From the NCBI GenBank assembly GCA_021604005.1, contig BQIV01000001.1, positions 208,290-272,289 on the forward strand: 64,000 bases of DNA, given 5' to 3'. Numbering within the stretch: the first letter of the stretch is position 1; each line of letters begins with the position of its first letter. Under the pieces are notes generated by a model. That model made no database searches and had not been told where the DNA came from. It saw nothing but the letters and a program-made list of their open reading frames with translations. The position numbers and the translations under genes were made by a program. Of the stretch, positions 26,196 to 34,132 are shown piece by piece. The stretch is from Nitrospirales bacterium. Lineage in GTDB: Bacteria; Nitrospirota; Nitrospiria; Nitrospirales; UBA8639.

Positions 26196-26450
26196 TCACT
26201 CCGAAAGATTCGTTCCCCAAGTTCGACGGACTCTCAATCGCCTAAGCGATCGGACTGGCGCAGATTGCTTACGGGTGTTTCGCCTAAACACCTTCCGGGA
26301 ACGAAGACTTACATAATCTTTGGTACTCATCAAGACAGCAGCTTCCTTGTCAGCAATCGTAATGAGGTACTGTCTATCAGCTCTAGCCACCGCTTTAACA
26401 AGCTGGGAGAGTTTTAACTTCGCTTGAGATAGGGAAATGACGCACAGCAT
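26196..26450 (-). CDS. Phd/YefM-type antitoxin
   Basis: 84 residues. ISLSQAKLKLSQLVKAVARA followed by YLITIADKEAAVLMSTKDYV is the Phd/YefM DNA-binding fold (first strand, two helices, VxITrxGkPvAVLvS-type strand pair). The C-terminus is unusually basic (RSRKVFRRNTRKQSAPVRSL). No RelE/Doc toxin immediately follows, so it may be an orphan or work with the 81-aa neighbour. Confidence 0.65.
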   Translation of the reverse strand: MLCVISLSQAKLKLSQLVKAVARADRQYLITIADKEAAVLMSTKDYVSLRSRKVFRRNTRKQSAPVRSLRRLRVRRTWGTNLSE

Positions 26451-26505
26451 AGCAGAACCAATTCTCAGCCGAGATGGGAAGGCAATTCAATCAGCAAGTG
26501 TTTCT

Positions 26506-26715
26506 CTACTGTCCCGTGTGTTCTGAGGGAGCCATTTCTACGGCGGGTCTTGCCAAACGTAACCGTAATCGTTTCGCTAATTTTTCGGCACGCTCAGTCG
26601 ACACAGGTTTGATGGGTTCATCGCCTTCGTCAGCTTGAATCTCCTGACGGACTTGATGAATCCACGTGAGCGAAGGGGTTTCCCAGGGAGGTTCTTTCAC
26701 CTTATTGTTCTTCAT
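26506..26715 (-). CDS. Putative partner/antitoxin of the PIN protein
   Basis: 69 residues, charged, helical (STERAEKLAKRLRLRLARPA), overlapping the end of the PIN gene by 14 bp. Overlap and size suggest an antitoxin for the PIN toxin, though antitoxins usually come first. Confidence 0.55.
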   Translation of the reverse strand: MKNNKVKEPPWETPSLTWIHQVRQEIQADEGDEPIKPVSTERAEKLAKRLRLRLARPAVEMAPSEHTGQ

Positions 26716-27175
26716 AGTTCATCTCCATAGGAGAAACGAGATCGATGAGAGGATATCCTTGTTTCATATTAACAGAATTCAGCTCCCGTTTTCGATGAAG
26801 ATTCACCATATGGCGGAAATTCCAAGATACGATAACTGTAATATGATTCGTGGTCGCCATCGCGACATGGCGTGCATCATTCCTATAATTATGGGGGATG
26901 GCCCCAGCATCAAGGTACGCTTGAGCCAACGCAATGCTGATATCTGATTCTTCCAACAGAAGGAGAGGAACGTCGGCTAAGTGAGATTGAATACGTGTCT
27001 GTATGGCTTCAGACGCACGAGCAATTTCTTCTAAAACTAAGCCTGAAATATAGCCATTCCATTTTCCGTGTCGAAGCCCGTCCCGAAACCGAGTCGTGGC
27101 TTGTAAACGTTCATCGGGCCCAGGATCACAGGTCGCTCCTAACACAGAAGTATCAAGATAAATGTTTTCATTCAT
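26702..27175 (-). CDS. PIN-domain ribonuclease (VapC-like toxin)
   Basis: 157 residues. IYLDTSVLG (first Asp), ISGLVLEEI (Glu), NDARHVAMAT (Asp) and VSWNFRHMV (Asn/Asp region) match the four-acid PIN active site with LDTSV and the SWNF(K/R)H ending typical of one PIN subfamily. Family role: Mg2+-dependent endoribonuclease, mostly toxins of type II systems. Downstream 69-aa gene overlaps it. Confidence 0.8.
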   Translation of the reverse strand: MNENIYLDTSVLGATCDPGPDERLQATTRFRDGLRHGKWNGYISGLVLEEIARASEAIQTRIQSHLADVPLLLLEESDISIALAQAYLDAGAIPHNYRNDARHVAMATTNHITVIVSWNFRHMVNLHRKRELNSVNMKQGYPLIDLVSPMEMNYEEQ

Positions 27176-27298
27176 GATGATATTGACCGGCAGTGCGTAA
27201 AGTTTGTACGGATTCTAGGCGATTACCATAGAGCGAGACAAATTTCAGCCAACATTATCAATAATGCGTTGAAAATGTCTGATCTTCAGTATGCCAAG

Positions 27299-27323
27299 GA
27301 AGGCCCCGTTTCCCAGAGCCTTC
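27299..27323 (-). terminator. Hairpin after ssb copy 2
   Basis: GAAGGC and GCCTTC flank a GC-rich 13-base centre, 18 bp beyond the ssb stop. Similar in sequence to the hairpin at 63606. No clear U-run on the minus strand. Confidence 0.4.
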
Positions 27324-27340
27324 ATTATTATAGAGGTAGC

Positions 27341-27682
27341 TTACGCCGCCTTCTTCATCGGCTTAGCCCCAAAAATCACCCTTTGAGCATGGACCTGCAG
27401 CTCATGCCGATTGGAACCATCCTCTTCAGCACGAATCACGTGTCGTAGGTGGCCTTCGATCGTGACGACCTGACCCTTCATGCAATGACTCGCGATGTTC
27501 TCGGCCTGTTTGCCCCAGACTGTGACGGGAATAAAGTCAACTCGGGCTTCTCCGGTTTGTTTGTTGGGCAGACTATCAATGGCGAGCCGGATATTCGTCA
27601 CCGGCGTCCCGCTGTTGGTATACCGAAGCTCTGGATCTTTCACTAGCCGACCTTGTTGAATGACCTTGTTGAAATTACTCAT
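27341..27682 (-). CDS. ssb: Single-stranded DNA-binding protein, second copy
   Basis: 113 residues after AGGAGGTG. NKVIQQGRLVKDPELRYTNSG, VTNIRLAIDSLPNKQTGEAR, FIPVTVWGKQAENIASHCMK and GQVVTIEGHLRHVI are standard SSB/primosomal OB-fold motifs. It has no acidic C-terminal tail (ends KKAA). Only moderately similar to the 19959 copy, so the segment carries two distinct SSBs. Same strand as, and downstream of, paralogue B. Confidence 0.9.
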   Translation of the reverse strand: MSNFNKVIQQGRLVKDPELRYTNSGTPVTNIRLAIDSLPNKQTGEARVDFIPVTVWGKQAENIASHCMKGQVVTIEGHLRHVIRAEEDGSNRHELQVHAQRVIFGAKPMKKAA

Positions 27683-27769
27683 GAGACACCTCCTAAGAGT
27701 AAGTAAGCGTTAAACACAATCGTGACGTCCGCTCGACGTCCCGCCTTGATTCATGATGCATGACACCTT

Positions 27770-27785
27770 GCTCGCGTGTGCGAGC
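27770..27785 (-). promoter_or_regulatory. Leader stem-loop upstream of ssb copy 2
   Basis: GCTCGC-GTGT-GCGAGC, 88 nt before the start at 27682 and just after the stop of paralogue B. Both arms differ together from the GCCCGC copies. Confidence 0.5.
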
Positions 27786-27797
27786 CTCTCTCTTGCG

Positions 27798-29096
27798 CTA
27801 TGCGGCTTGAGAAGAGCAGGCAACGGCGGGAGCATCGGCTGTCTGGGTGACCAAGTGCCGAATCGCGACCGGTGATAGCCGAAAATCTCGCGAGAGATAG
27901 CGGATCGCTGCGTCTGGATTCCTGAAGCGCTTGAAGGCCTGAAGAATGCGACGTTGAAGGGGATGGAGTAACTGGTCGGTCGACTCGAACATATCGGGTT
28001 GAGGATGCGTCAGCCAGGGATGGACAGCGTCACAATCGCCTGCGAGTAACGAGAGATCCTCTGAGCTCAATTGTTCCAACCACGCCGCGAGGGCATAGCC
28101 TTCTTCGCGATCGAATCGCGTATGAGCTTCCGACAAGAGTCGCCCCGCCGCGGTCCATCGCATCATGCGTGATTGAGCATCATCAGATTCCACCAGCGCG
28201 GAGTTGATAAGTCCCTGCCGCAATGTCGACCGCGTGGTGAACAAATGAAAAGCTGGCTCGTGTAAGTAGTCACCCAATTCATGGATGTCTTGAGCATCCA
28301 TCGCCTCGATGTCCACCTCAGTCATCCAAGAGGATGGAATGCCAGTTAAATCATCGTCGTTAACCAGGAGCTCAAGAGAGGACACATCATGCGCTTCATC
28401 ATCAGTTTCATTGTCCTCCCAGCTTTGCTCATCCTCGTCGTCGTGCAGAGGGTCAGTAGCGTCAACCACGGCTGCGCATTCGATGCCCCATGTATTCTGC
28501 GCCTCTTCATCATCACTCAGGATCGGCAATGGCCGCTCCACGCGATGTCCGCAGAGTCGACACACGACCTCGAATTCGTCGAGAAAATATGACGCCTCCG
28601 CGTCGGTCAAGCACTTGGGACAAAGGATGTGTGGCTTGTGAGGACGTGACGATGATTCAGAGCGAGAGGTCTCTCCTTTTATGATATGCCAACCGTAGCA
28701 GCGGCGACATTGTTGCTTGCGTCCACGTTGACCGCGCATGGCGATCGCATCCTCGAGCAACATGACTTCTCGTATGCCGCATAGCGTGCGGACGCGCTGT
28801 GCATCGAGGCGTATGACGCGGCGTCCATCGGGTAACGTGATAAACCGAGGATTCGTGTTCCTTTTGATGGTGCGCATGAAGACGGGGAACACGGGAATAC
28901 CATTCTCTTCGTCAGCATACCGGGTCTCCCGTTTAAACCATCGCTCTCGATCTTCCTGGATCCATTGACTGAAGTGCGCCTCATAGAGCGCTTCTAATGA
29001 CGTGACCTTCTCTTCCAGGTTGTCTTCCTGACCAAGCACCACGACTTCAGGAAGCGGCACGAGTAATTCGCTGTCTGAAGAATACACGGTTTCCAT
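27798..29096 (-). CDS. Acidic zinc-ribbon protein, paralogue B
   Basis: 432 residues, ATG 29096 after GAGGAGGG. It repeats the architecture of the 24481 product: NPRFITLPDGRRVIRLDAQR with LCGI, zinc ribbons (CRRCYGWH, CPKCLTDA, CRLCGHRV), a long acidic linker (DDEDEQSWEDNETDDEAHD), a helical domain (EEGYALAAWLEQLSSEDLSL) and a C-terminal helix-turn-helix-like region (RYLSRDFRLSPVAIRHLVTQ). No family known to me. Its leader contains a larger inverted repeat, CACGGCG (29183) and CGCCGTG (29204). By position it is probably co-transcribed with ssb copy 2, pointing to DNA metabolism of the element. Confidence 0.6.
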   Translation of the reverse strand: METVYSSDSELLVPLPEVVVLGQEDNLEEKVTSLEALYEAHFSQWIQEDRERWFKRETRYADEENGIPVFPVFMRTIKRNTNPRFITLPDGRRVIRLDAQRVRTLCGIREVMLLEDAIAMRGQRGRKQQCRRCYGWHIIKGETSRSESSSRPHKPHILCPKCLTDAEASYFLDEFEVVCRLCGHRVERPLPILSDDEEAQNTWGIECAAVVDATDPLHDDEDEQSWEDNETDDEAHDVSSLELLVNDDDLTGIPSSWMTEVDIEAMDAQDIHELGDYLHEPAFHLFTTRSTLRQGLINSALVESDDAQSRMMRWTAAGRLLSEAHTRFDREEGYALAAWLEQLSSEDLSLLAGDCDAVHPWLTHPQPDMFESTDQLLHPLQRRILQAFKRFRNPDAAIRYLSRDFRLSPVAIRHLVTQTADAPAVACSSQAA

Positions 29097-29304
29097 AGCA
29101 CCCTCCTCGTATGATGTGTGACAACTGACGATGTAGACACGCTGACTCAGACTGTTGACTCCAACACTGACGTCCGGGTAGGCACGGCGCCGTTCGGGTC
29201 CGACGCCGTGAGATCAGGATGGATGAGAGGCAAGGTAACGCGGAAGTAGGCCCTTCCGCGGCAGGAATCATGGAAATTGACACATTGCGAGCAGCGCGAG
29301 CCGG

Positions 29305-29847
29305 TTACGGGCTTTGCAGGTGAAACTCAGTCGCTGACTCATGATAGGGATGCGAGAGGAGGGAGACGTGAGGATGATCGTGAGAGTTGCGCAACAATCG
29401 AACAATCGTGACATCGAGGTTGTCCAGCTCTTCGATGATGATCCGCTCGATAAGGGACCAATCGCCGCCAGCGAGTCCGCTCCCGATCATGGGCAACCCG
29501 ATTCGGTACCGTGAGAATGTATGTCCTATCCATCTGAGACACCGGCGAATGGCGTCGTAGTCTGCTTTCCGACCAACACCGCGCCAGTCGTATTGGATGT
29601 AGGCGTTGACGACGTACAGGGTTTGTCCCTGTCGCGTCATGCACTGCGCCACCGAGCAGGTTCCGAGTTTGCGACGATCGCCTCTGATCGTGCGGCAATC
29701 GGCGTTATACGCCGCAGGGAAGCCCCGTCTGATCTCTCGCGCCAGGCCGGCGCCCATGGTATGAAAGCAGTTGCACCCATGAACGATCACGTCAAAGATG
29801 CCGGTATCGGCAAGGGCGATCAGATTACCGTGTATGACTTGAATCAT
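29305..29847 (-). CDS. Macrodomain protein (ADP-ribose-binding type)
   Basis: 180 residues from ATG 29847 (AAGGAGA). MIQVIHGNLIALADTGIFDV, IVHGCNCFHTMGAGLAREIR, LYVVNAYIQYDW and RIGLPMIGSGLAGGDW are the macrodomain signatures: the NCxxxMGxG(L/I)A loop and the GxGLAGGDW phosphate loop are complete. Phage- and plasmid-type macrodomains of this subgroup (Poa1p/YmdB-like) remove ADP-ribose 1''-phosphate or de-ADP-ribosylate targets. Here it might counter ADP-ribose-based host defences or process element products; that is inference. Confidence 0.85.
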   Translation of the reverse strand: MIQVIHGNLIALADTGIFDVIVHGCNCFHTMGAGLAREIRRGFPAAYNADCRTIRGDRRKLGTCSVAQCMTRQGQTLYVVNAYIQYDWRGVGRKADYDAIRRCLRWIGHTFSRYRIGLPMIGSGLAGGDWSLIERIIIEELDNLDVTIVRLLRNSHDHPHVSLLSHPYHESATEFHLQSP

Positions 29848-30223
29848 TTTGTCTCCTTCCCTTAAGCGGAATGACCCGTAACAGTTCAAACCGCCGCTGT
29901 GGAACCAGGCACTTGATCGTGGAGAGGACATCGGCGACGGACAGCCGAATGGGAAAGATCATGTATCGGTGTTCTTGAGGTTCCTGAAACATAACGGACC
30001 AGAGCGCGTGCGACGAATCGACTTCAGGAAACGACGAGGTTGGTTGCATGGGGTGCTGAGGCAATGAATCTTCGATGACAGGGCCGTTCCCCTTGGTAGA
30101 CTGAATACCGACATAGACTCTTTGGGCGGCCTCGCCCCATGCGGGGTCAAACGGTCGGTTCAGAAATGCGGCTTCGGCAGCACGCTTTTCATTCCATGAG
30201 AGCGAGTGAGAAGAAGTGGACAT
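29825..30223 (-). CDS. Hypothetical protein overlapping the macrodomain gene
   Basis: 132 residues from ATG 30223. Segment SWNEKRAAEAAFLNRPFDPA and a C-terminal RLSVADVLSTIKCLVPQRRF look like a compact soluble protein. Its end overlaps the start of the macrodomain gene by 23 bp, so they are probably coupled. No family recognised. Confidence 0.6.
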   Translation of the reverse strand: MSTSSHSLSWNEKRAAEAAFLNRPFDPAWGEAAQRVYVGIQSTKGNGPVIEDSLPQHPMQPTSSFPEVDSSHALWSVMFQEPQEHRYMIFPIRLSVADVLSTIKCLVPQRRFELLRVIPLKGRRQNDSSHTR

Positions 30224-30288
30224 GACGCACCTCAAGGCGTAGTAACGGTGGTGGGTCTATTAAGCGTCGGAGAGTGGCTGCTCGACGG

Positions 30289-30540
30289 TCAAGTTGTCGC
30301 TCGACTGATTGAGTGTATGGACAAAGACAATCCGTGGCGTGAAACGGTCTCGAATCCACGTTTTTCACCAGCTTGATGAAAGAGGTGTTCAACTTGATCA
30401 ATTCCGACTTGTGTTTGTTCTTCAACTTCGACGATACGAAACCATGTTCCAAACATCTCACTCTCATAAGAAGGATGAGTGATGGCTGAAGTGGGAACGA
30501 CGGGTGGGTCTGGAAGTGGGTGAGGTTGTTGACTGTTCAT
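30289..30540 (-). CDS. Small hypothetical protein coupled to RadC-like gene
   Basis: 83 residues; the ATG overlaps the stop of the RadC-like gene (ATGA), indicating coupling. Pro-rich start, then MFGTWFRIVEVEEQTQVGID. Function unknown. Confidence 0.6.
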   Translation of the reverse strand: MNSQQPHPLPDPPVVPTSAITHPSYESEMFGTWFRIVEVEEQTQVGIDQVEHLFHQAGEKRGFETVSRHGLSLSIHSISRATT

Positions 30541-31070
30541 GATAAGACCCCTTGGTCTGCAAAACTGTAGTACCGATCATTCCCCAAGATGAGGTGATCC
30601 AGGACTCGGACTCCCAACAGCTCCCCACAATCTGTTAAGCGTTTCGTCAATGCGTGGTCTTCTGGACTGGGCGTAGGGTCCCCACCTGGGTGATTGTGCA
30701 GCAGGATTAGGGCCGCAGCATTCATCGTGATGGCAGTCTTAAAAATTTCGCGTGGGTGAACGATGGCGGTTGTTAACGACCCAATGGCCACCACGCTTCC
30801 GCCGATGATTTGATGCTTGGCGTTGAGGCCCACGATCACGAAATGTTCGCGGTCGAGTTCTTGAAAGGCGTCACGCACAAGTCTATAGAACACTTGAGAA
30901 TCTGAGATTGGCGGTCCTGCGCACTGAGTGAGCAGATTCCCTACCAGGCCGGGCGAATCTTCCTGACAGGTACCAAACCCTTCATCACGGACCAGCTTCA
31001 TTTTGTAGAAGCATAATGAATGTCGTGCTTTGCGCTCCGTCGTTGCTTTGCTCTCTGAACGTTTAGGCAT
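30537..31070 (-). CDS. radC: RadC/JAB (MPN+) family protein
   Basis: 177 residues from ATG 31070. REHFVIVGLNAKHQIIGGSV, VHPREIFKTAITMNAAALIL and LLHNHPGGDPTPSPEDHALT are the RadC JAB1/MPN motif: E in the first strand region and HxHPGG...S..D for zinc. It lacks the N-terminal HhH part of chromosomal RadC, as is usual for plasmid and ICE versions. Biochemical role unsettled; frequently linked to mobile elements and anti-restriction gene sets. Confidence 0.9.
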   Translation of the reverse strand: MPKRSESKATTERKARHSLCFYKMKLVRDEGFGTCQEDSPGLVGNLLTQCAGPPISDSQVFYRLVRDAFQELDREHFVIVGLNAKHQIIGGSVVAIGSLTTAIVHPREIFKTAITMNAAALILLHNHPGGDPTPSPEDHALTKRLTDCGELLGVRVLDHLILGNDRYYSFADQGVLS

Positions 31071-31109
31071 CAACTAGTCCTGATAGCTTATGGTTGTTAA
31101 GAGCGCCGT

Positions 31110-31616
31110 TTATTTCTGAATTTTGCTAAACAGTGGGAGCAATTCCGCGCTAATGGCGGGAAACGTGTCGGGATGGAGTCCAAGCATGTCCTGGAAGGTA
31201 ATGGCTCCAAGCTCGTGCAGGACTGCGAGCAGGTTTTTCCAGCTGATTGGGAACTGGTCAAGGTGAAACCCTTCCCAAATCGCGTGGATCGAATGTTCAT
31301 CTAACCAGGCTTTCCGAACAAACGGGGCTTCGTCTGATTCGCGTGCGAGCGCTTCTTCGAGAGAGAGACCCGGAAAAAGACCAAAGCATTGCTGAATACA
31401 GATAATGTCGGGAAAGTCGGTGAGAAAAGACAATCGGATATATCGTGCGTTGGGTAAGCTCTCTTTCTTGATCAGCGTTTGCCCATGTTCACGAGCAACT
31501 ACCTGGTCTGGTGATTGCTCTACCATCTCCGCGTACCGCCAAATTGGTTCGCGAATATCGGTCGCCGTCAGCTCGATTTCCAATCGGCAGCCAGTCGTGA
31601 GTGATCCAGTAATCAT
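31110..31616 (-). CDS. Hypothetical protein
   Basis: 168 residues from ATG 31616, preceded by GGAGG. Mixed alpha/beta (CRLEIELTATDIREPIWRYA, YIRLSFLTDFPDIICIQQC) with a C-terminal helical part (LLAVLHELGAITFQDMLGLH) that resembles a small helix-hairpin unit. No known family. It lies between the helicase and RadC-like genes on the same strand. Confidence 0.6.
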   Translation of the reverse strand: MITGSLTTGCRLEIELTATDIREPIWRYAEMVEQSPDQVVAREHGQTLIKKESLPNARYIRLSFLTDFPDIICIQQCFGLFPGLSLEEALARESDEAPFVRKAWLDEHSIHAIWEGFHLDQFPISWKNLLAVLHELGAITFQDMLGLHPDTFPAISAELLPLFSKIQK

Positions 31617-31657
31617 ATTGCCTCCGTATGACTTAATATGGCGACGACAGAATAGCA

Positions 31658-33931
31658 CTACACGGTCGTGAGGAAGGGACGCTGCGCGGCATTCAACGGC
31701 TGAAGACATGCCTGAATGAGGTGGTCGTCGTTCCACCAGTGATCAGGCATGGGCTGAGAGAGACGCGGGACAAACTGGGTACTGTTGATCGTCACGCCAC
31801 GCAGGCTCGTGTAGTCAAAACAGGTTCTCAGAAAGGTTTCAGGCGGCAAGGAGCCGAGTGCCTTGGCATGCCCAATCAAAATCAATTTGCTTTTAGCTCG
31901 GGTCATCGCGACATTGAGGAGCGTGGTGCCACCCGCGCTCGCATCTGGCTGGCACAAAAAACTTTGCCGGAGGTTGTTAACAATTGTCGTGTCGAAGATT
32001 ACGACATCGAACTGTTGACCTTGGCATTGATGAACGGTTCCCACGTGGACCTGTTTATCGAGACCTTGATGACGAAGAACTTTCTGAATTCCGGTGCTCT
32101 GTGCGCGATACGGAGTTATCACCGCGACCGTGAAGGGGGTTGAGGCCATGTGTATATTCAAGAGGGTCTGCGTGACCAATCGAATGACGACGAGCGCATG
32201 GTAGAAATTAAGTGGCGAGCCGCGTTCATCGCGGTGGATCTGAGGGCGCGCTTGTGTCGTATCGATCACCGCCAGGGCTGAATGGGGAAACGGCGGAAGC
32301 GAGACGACCGGATGTCGGTCATCAGACAGAGATGGAGCGGAGCGAAAGGGCAAGCCTCGTTGCCGATAGAGGGTACCGGCTAGCTCACCGATGTCGGGAT
32401 GCATTCGGTACTGCGTTGTGAGGGCTGCCACGCGCGAATCATGCTGGTCTCGAATCTGGGCGACCTCATAAATGGATTGTGTGAGCCATCGTAAAGAATC
32501 CGATGAGGCGTGTTGTGCAATGGGCGGAAGCTGTAAGAAATCCCCCACTAAGATGACGTGATGTTTGGCCAGACACAGTGTCGCAAACAGGGCAGGCACG
32601 CTGGCTACACTCGCTTCATCCACGATCACCAGGTCAAATCGTTCAGACTCCAAGAGTCGGAAGCAGGAGGCTCGTGTGAGTGTCGTCGCGATGACCTGAG
32701 CGCGTTCGACAAAGCCACGCTCAAGGCCGTGGAGTCTCGCACGAATCTCTTCGAGTCTTGCATGTTTGTGAGCGAGCTGGGCATTGGCCAATTCTAAGGC
32801 TGCGCGGATCTCCTGTCGCGAACGTCTTTCTCCATCTAATTCAGTCGCGAGTTCGTGCTCTCGCGTCTGAGCCTTCGTGAGTTGATCCTCTATGGTGCTT
32901 AAGGTTTGAAGTAGGTCTGCTGCCCTTGCTTGTAGCGATTCGATGGTTTGGCTGTTCGCGTCAATTTCCTCTTGAAGCTTCTTCCGTCGACGAGGAAACA
33001 CCCGCTCGCGCCAGGACGGTATAGCCTTGAGTTGATTCTGGAGCTGCTGTTGACGAGTCGTGATAACTCGGATTTGATCCTCTACGCTGGTCAATGATCG
33101 ATCGACGCGATATCGGTCCCTCATGAGCGCGAGACGATGTCTCTGTTGCTTTTCTTTCTCATGCCCATGATTCGCTAAATCTCGAAGGGCCGTCGCTTCG
33201 GCCTCTAACAAAGGGAAGGTTTCTTGGATCCGCGTGAACTCATCACGAAGTGGAGCTGCGTGCTCATCTAGGCGCTGAGCGAGTGTGACGGTATGAATGC
33301 GTAGTGAAGCGTCAGGACTCGGCGTTCCCACACGGAGAATGTCGTCCGCACTATCATCTTTAACATTTTCCAAAACCTCTTCCAGCGCGTGATCAACGGC
33401 GGCATTGGTCGTGGAACACAGGAGCACGCGGAGTCCACTCGATAACGTAGTGAGCAGAATCTCGCCGATCACTCGAGTTTTTCCTGTTCCAGGTGGTCCC
33501 CAGAGAAACAGCAGATCATCCGTTAACGCTCGATGATAGGCTTCACTTTGGGACTCGTCTAGCGAACTTTCACGAGGAGTGTTCTTTGGTGTTGTTACCG
33601 TTTCTGGCTGAGCACTGGGTGATAGAGCTTTGAGTGCCAACTGCGTCGACCACGGTGTTGGATTCCGTCTGATAAGCTGCAATCTTTCTTGCAGTCGGCG
33701 CAACAGATGGACGGAAGACACAAGCGGAAGTGCTTCATCGATCGGCTCAGGGGTTTCTTCTTCGGGAAGGAGAGCCAGGTTGTGTGATGTCGGACAATCA
33801 TCGTGGACATCGTCTTGAGGATAATTGGGAAAAGGCGAGGAAGTGCTAGACGTGGCTTGTAATGCCATGATTTCTTCAGCGAGCGCAGCATCAAACGACC
33901 GAAGGAGATGATCGATCGAAGGCACTGACAT
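31658..33931 (-). CDS. SF1 (UPF1/DNA2-like) helicase with long coiled-coil insert
   Basis: 757 residues from ATG 33931 (AGGAGGG). Motifs in order: Q-type start DESQSEAYHRAL, Walker A LLFLWGPPGTGKTRVIGEIL (~150), Ia LCSTTNAAVDHAL, a long coiled coil (~230-425) in place of domain 1B, Walker B/II FDLVIVDEASVASVPALF, III ILVGDFLQLPPIAQHAS, IV/V TQYRMHPDIGELA, FTVAVITPYRAQSTGIQKVL, VGTVHQCQGQQFDVVIFDTT and VI LLNVAMTRAKSKLILIG. This is a 5'-3' SF1B helicase. It fits plasmid replication or repair, though similar helicases occur in defence systems. A GC stem-loop lies 49 nt upstream of its start. Confidence 0.88.
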   Translation of the reverse strand: MSVPSIDHLLRSFDAALAEEIMALQATSSTSSPFPNYPQDDVHDDCPTSHNLALLPEEETPEPIDEALPLVSSVHLLRRLQERLQLIRRNPTPWSTQLALKALSPSAQPETVTTPKNTPRESSLDESQSEAYHRALTDDLLFLWGPPGTGKTRVIGEILLTTLSSGLRVLLCSTTNAAVDHALEEVLENVKDDSADDILRVGTPSPDASLRIHTVTLAQRLDEHAAPLRDEFTRIQETFPLLEAEATALRDLANHGHEKEKQQRHRLALMRDRYRVDRSLTSVEDQIRVITTRQQQLQNQLKAIPSWRERVFPRRRKKLQEEIDANSQTIESLQARAADLLQTLSTIEDQLTKAQTREHELATELDGERRSRQEIRAALELANAQLAHKHARLEEIRARLHGLERGFVERAQVIATTLTRASCFRLLESERFDLVIVDEASVASVPALFATLCLAKHHVILVGDFLQLPPIAQHASSDSLRWLTQSIYEVAQIRDQHDSRVAALTTQYRMHPDIGELAGTLYRQRGLPFRSAPSLSDDRHPVVSLPPFPHSALAVIDTTQARPQIHRDERGSPLNFYHALVVIRLVTQTLLNIHMASTPFTVAVITPYRAQSTGIQKVLRHQGLDKQVHVGTVHQCQGQQFDVVIFDTTIVNNLRQSFLCQPDASAGGTTLLNVAMTRAKSKLILIGHAKALGSLPPETFLRTCFDYTSLRGVTINSTQFVPRLSQPMPDHWWNDDHLIQACLQPLNAAQRPFLTTV

Positions 33932-33979
33932 AGTCCCTCCTGGGTTTGATTGAATAAGTGACGCAGGTTGTGAAGGATT

Positions 33980-33996
33980 GCGCTCGGGACGAGCGC
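33980..33996 (-). promoter_or_regulatory. Leader stem-loop upstream of the helicase gene
   Basis: GCGCTC-GGGAC-GAGCGC, 49 nt before the start at 33931. Sequence differs from the others but position and size agree. Confidence 0.5.
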
Positions 33997-34132
33997 CTAA
34001 GAGGAAAGGGGAGACGAGCAAAGTTCAGCTTTCAGGAATCATATAATTTTAGTTGAATCCAAAATGAGTTTTCCTCACGTAAAGGTTAATACAGAACCGA
34101 CAGAACAACTTTTGCCGAAAGGAGAACTCGAC

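Noticed and set aside
18185..33996. GC stem-loops considered as intrinsic terminators or CRISPR-like repeats
   Set aside because: No T-run on either strand, and spacing is irregular without spacers, so neither terminators nor a CRISPR array; kept as leader elements.
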